From the NCBI RefSeq assembly GCF_000365025.1, contig NZ_KB823012.1, forward strand, positions 372,001 to 436,000: a stretch of DNA of 64,000 nucleotides. Direction: 5' to 3'. Under the pieces are notes generated by a model. The model saw nothing but the letters and a program-made list of their open reading frames with translations, was not told the origin of the DNA and did not search any database. Every line of letters begins with the position of its first letter. The first letter of the stretch is position 1. A program made the translations under genes and the position numbers. Shown piece after piece: positions 63,731-64,000 of the stretch. The DNA is from Robiginitomaculum antarcticum DSM 21748 (GTDB lineage: Bacteria > Pseudomonadota > Alphaproteobacteria > Caulobacterales > Maricaulaceae).

Positions 63731-64000
63731 TATTTATATCCGAGCGAGAGTGTGACTGTGCGCGGCGCACGGTAGAACACAGAATAGGCCCCGTCCGCGC
63801 CGAGCTGGCTTGGCGTCACAAAGTTATAAGCTGCGACCTTAGCCCGTTCGTCCGTCAAATTGCGTCCAAATAATCCGAGATCCCACGTTCCGCTTTCGCT
63901 GGTCCAGACCATGCCCAGATCAAACACGGTGTAACCGTCGGGATCGAGCGCCGGAGCGCCATTTGGATAGAGCGCATTTGTTCCCGGCGCGAAGCCGGGA
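63727..64000 (-). CDS. TonB-dependent receptor, C-terminal part
   Basis: Only the last 90 codons are in the window; the gene continues past base 64000. The frame reads DPDGYTVFDLGMVWTSESGTWDLGLFGRNLTDERAKV and ends RTVTLSLGYKY, with the final aromatic residue and alternating strands of an outer-membrane barrel. FGRNLTDE (G-x-N-L-x-D) is the usual motif near the C-terminus of TonB-dependent receptors. The ligand cannot be told; the nearby acyl-CoA synthetase and MFS genes suggest a hydrophobic nutrient. Confidence 0.85.
   Translation of the reverse strand, partial: PGFAPGTNALYPNGAPALDPDGYTVFDLGMVWTSESGTWDLGLFGRNLTDERAKVAAYNFVTPSQLGADGAYSVFYRAPRTVTLSLGYKY

Overview
The window looks like chromosomal DNA of an alphaproteobacterium. 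This rests on the housekeeping set (topA, dprA, plsY, pyrB with a zinc-site-less PyrC homologue, ruvX, folE, methylmalonyl-CoA mutase, lptD, gatCAB, folP, thiD), moderate GC, and Gram-negative envelope genes. A stalked or budding marine group such as Hyphomonadales/Maricaulales fits, but that placement is inference from gene content and protein style, not a database match.

Layout. 1-11.9 kb, mostly minus strand: topA (3' end outside the window), dprA, plsY, pyrC', pyrB, an M16 lipoprotein peptidase, ruvX, a small membrane protein and two tandem PlsC-like acyltransferases. 12-14.6 kb, plus strand: YheT-like hydrolase, DUF1499-like protein, folE and a lipoprotein. 14.6-18.9 kb: methylmalonyl-CoA mutase large and small subunits (minus) divergent from a ferredoxin/flavodoxin-NADP reductase (plus), with a perfect 18-bp palindrome between them. 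19-21.8 kb: lptD and a small secreted protein (minus). 21.8-22.5 kb: 0.7 kb with no clear gene but strong inverted repeats. 22.5-29.4 kb, plus strand: gatC-gatA, gatB, folP and thiD, interrupted by three repeat-bounded insertions. Two of these carry a small nuclease gene (DUF559-type and GIY-YIG-type), each enclosed by inverted hairpin repeats; the third is an empty repeat pair. 29.4-32.2 kb: EamA transporter, two tiny membrane proteins, a nitroreductase and a Sel1-like small protein.

32.2-43.1 kb is an exopolysaccharide locus. It has a Wza-type export protein, a Wzc/GumC-type copolymerase with a Tyr-rich tail, a P-loop protein that has lost the Walker A lysine, a Wzy-like ligase/polymerase, two GT2 glycosyltransferases, a NodB-type deacetylase, a flippase and a WcaJ-type initiating transferase. 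Together these cover initiation, extension, flipping, polymerisation and export.

43.4-59.2 kb is a striking accessory block: a 1196-aa protein, a 164-aa protein and a 3342-aa protein with about 17 LysM-like modules and a glycine/hydrophobic beta-rich region, followed by a metallophosphoesterase lipoprotein. None of the three large/medium proteins has a visible signal peptide. 59.3-64 kb: a TetR regulator divergent from acyl-CoA synthetase, alpha/beta hydrolase and Spinster-type MFS genes, then the 3' end of a TonB-dependent receptor gene.

The best candidates for something undescribed are the repeat-bounded nuclease units (24.78-25.21 and 26.76-27.21 kb) and the giant LysM cluster (43.4-57.7 kb).
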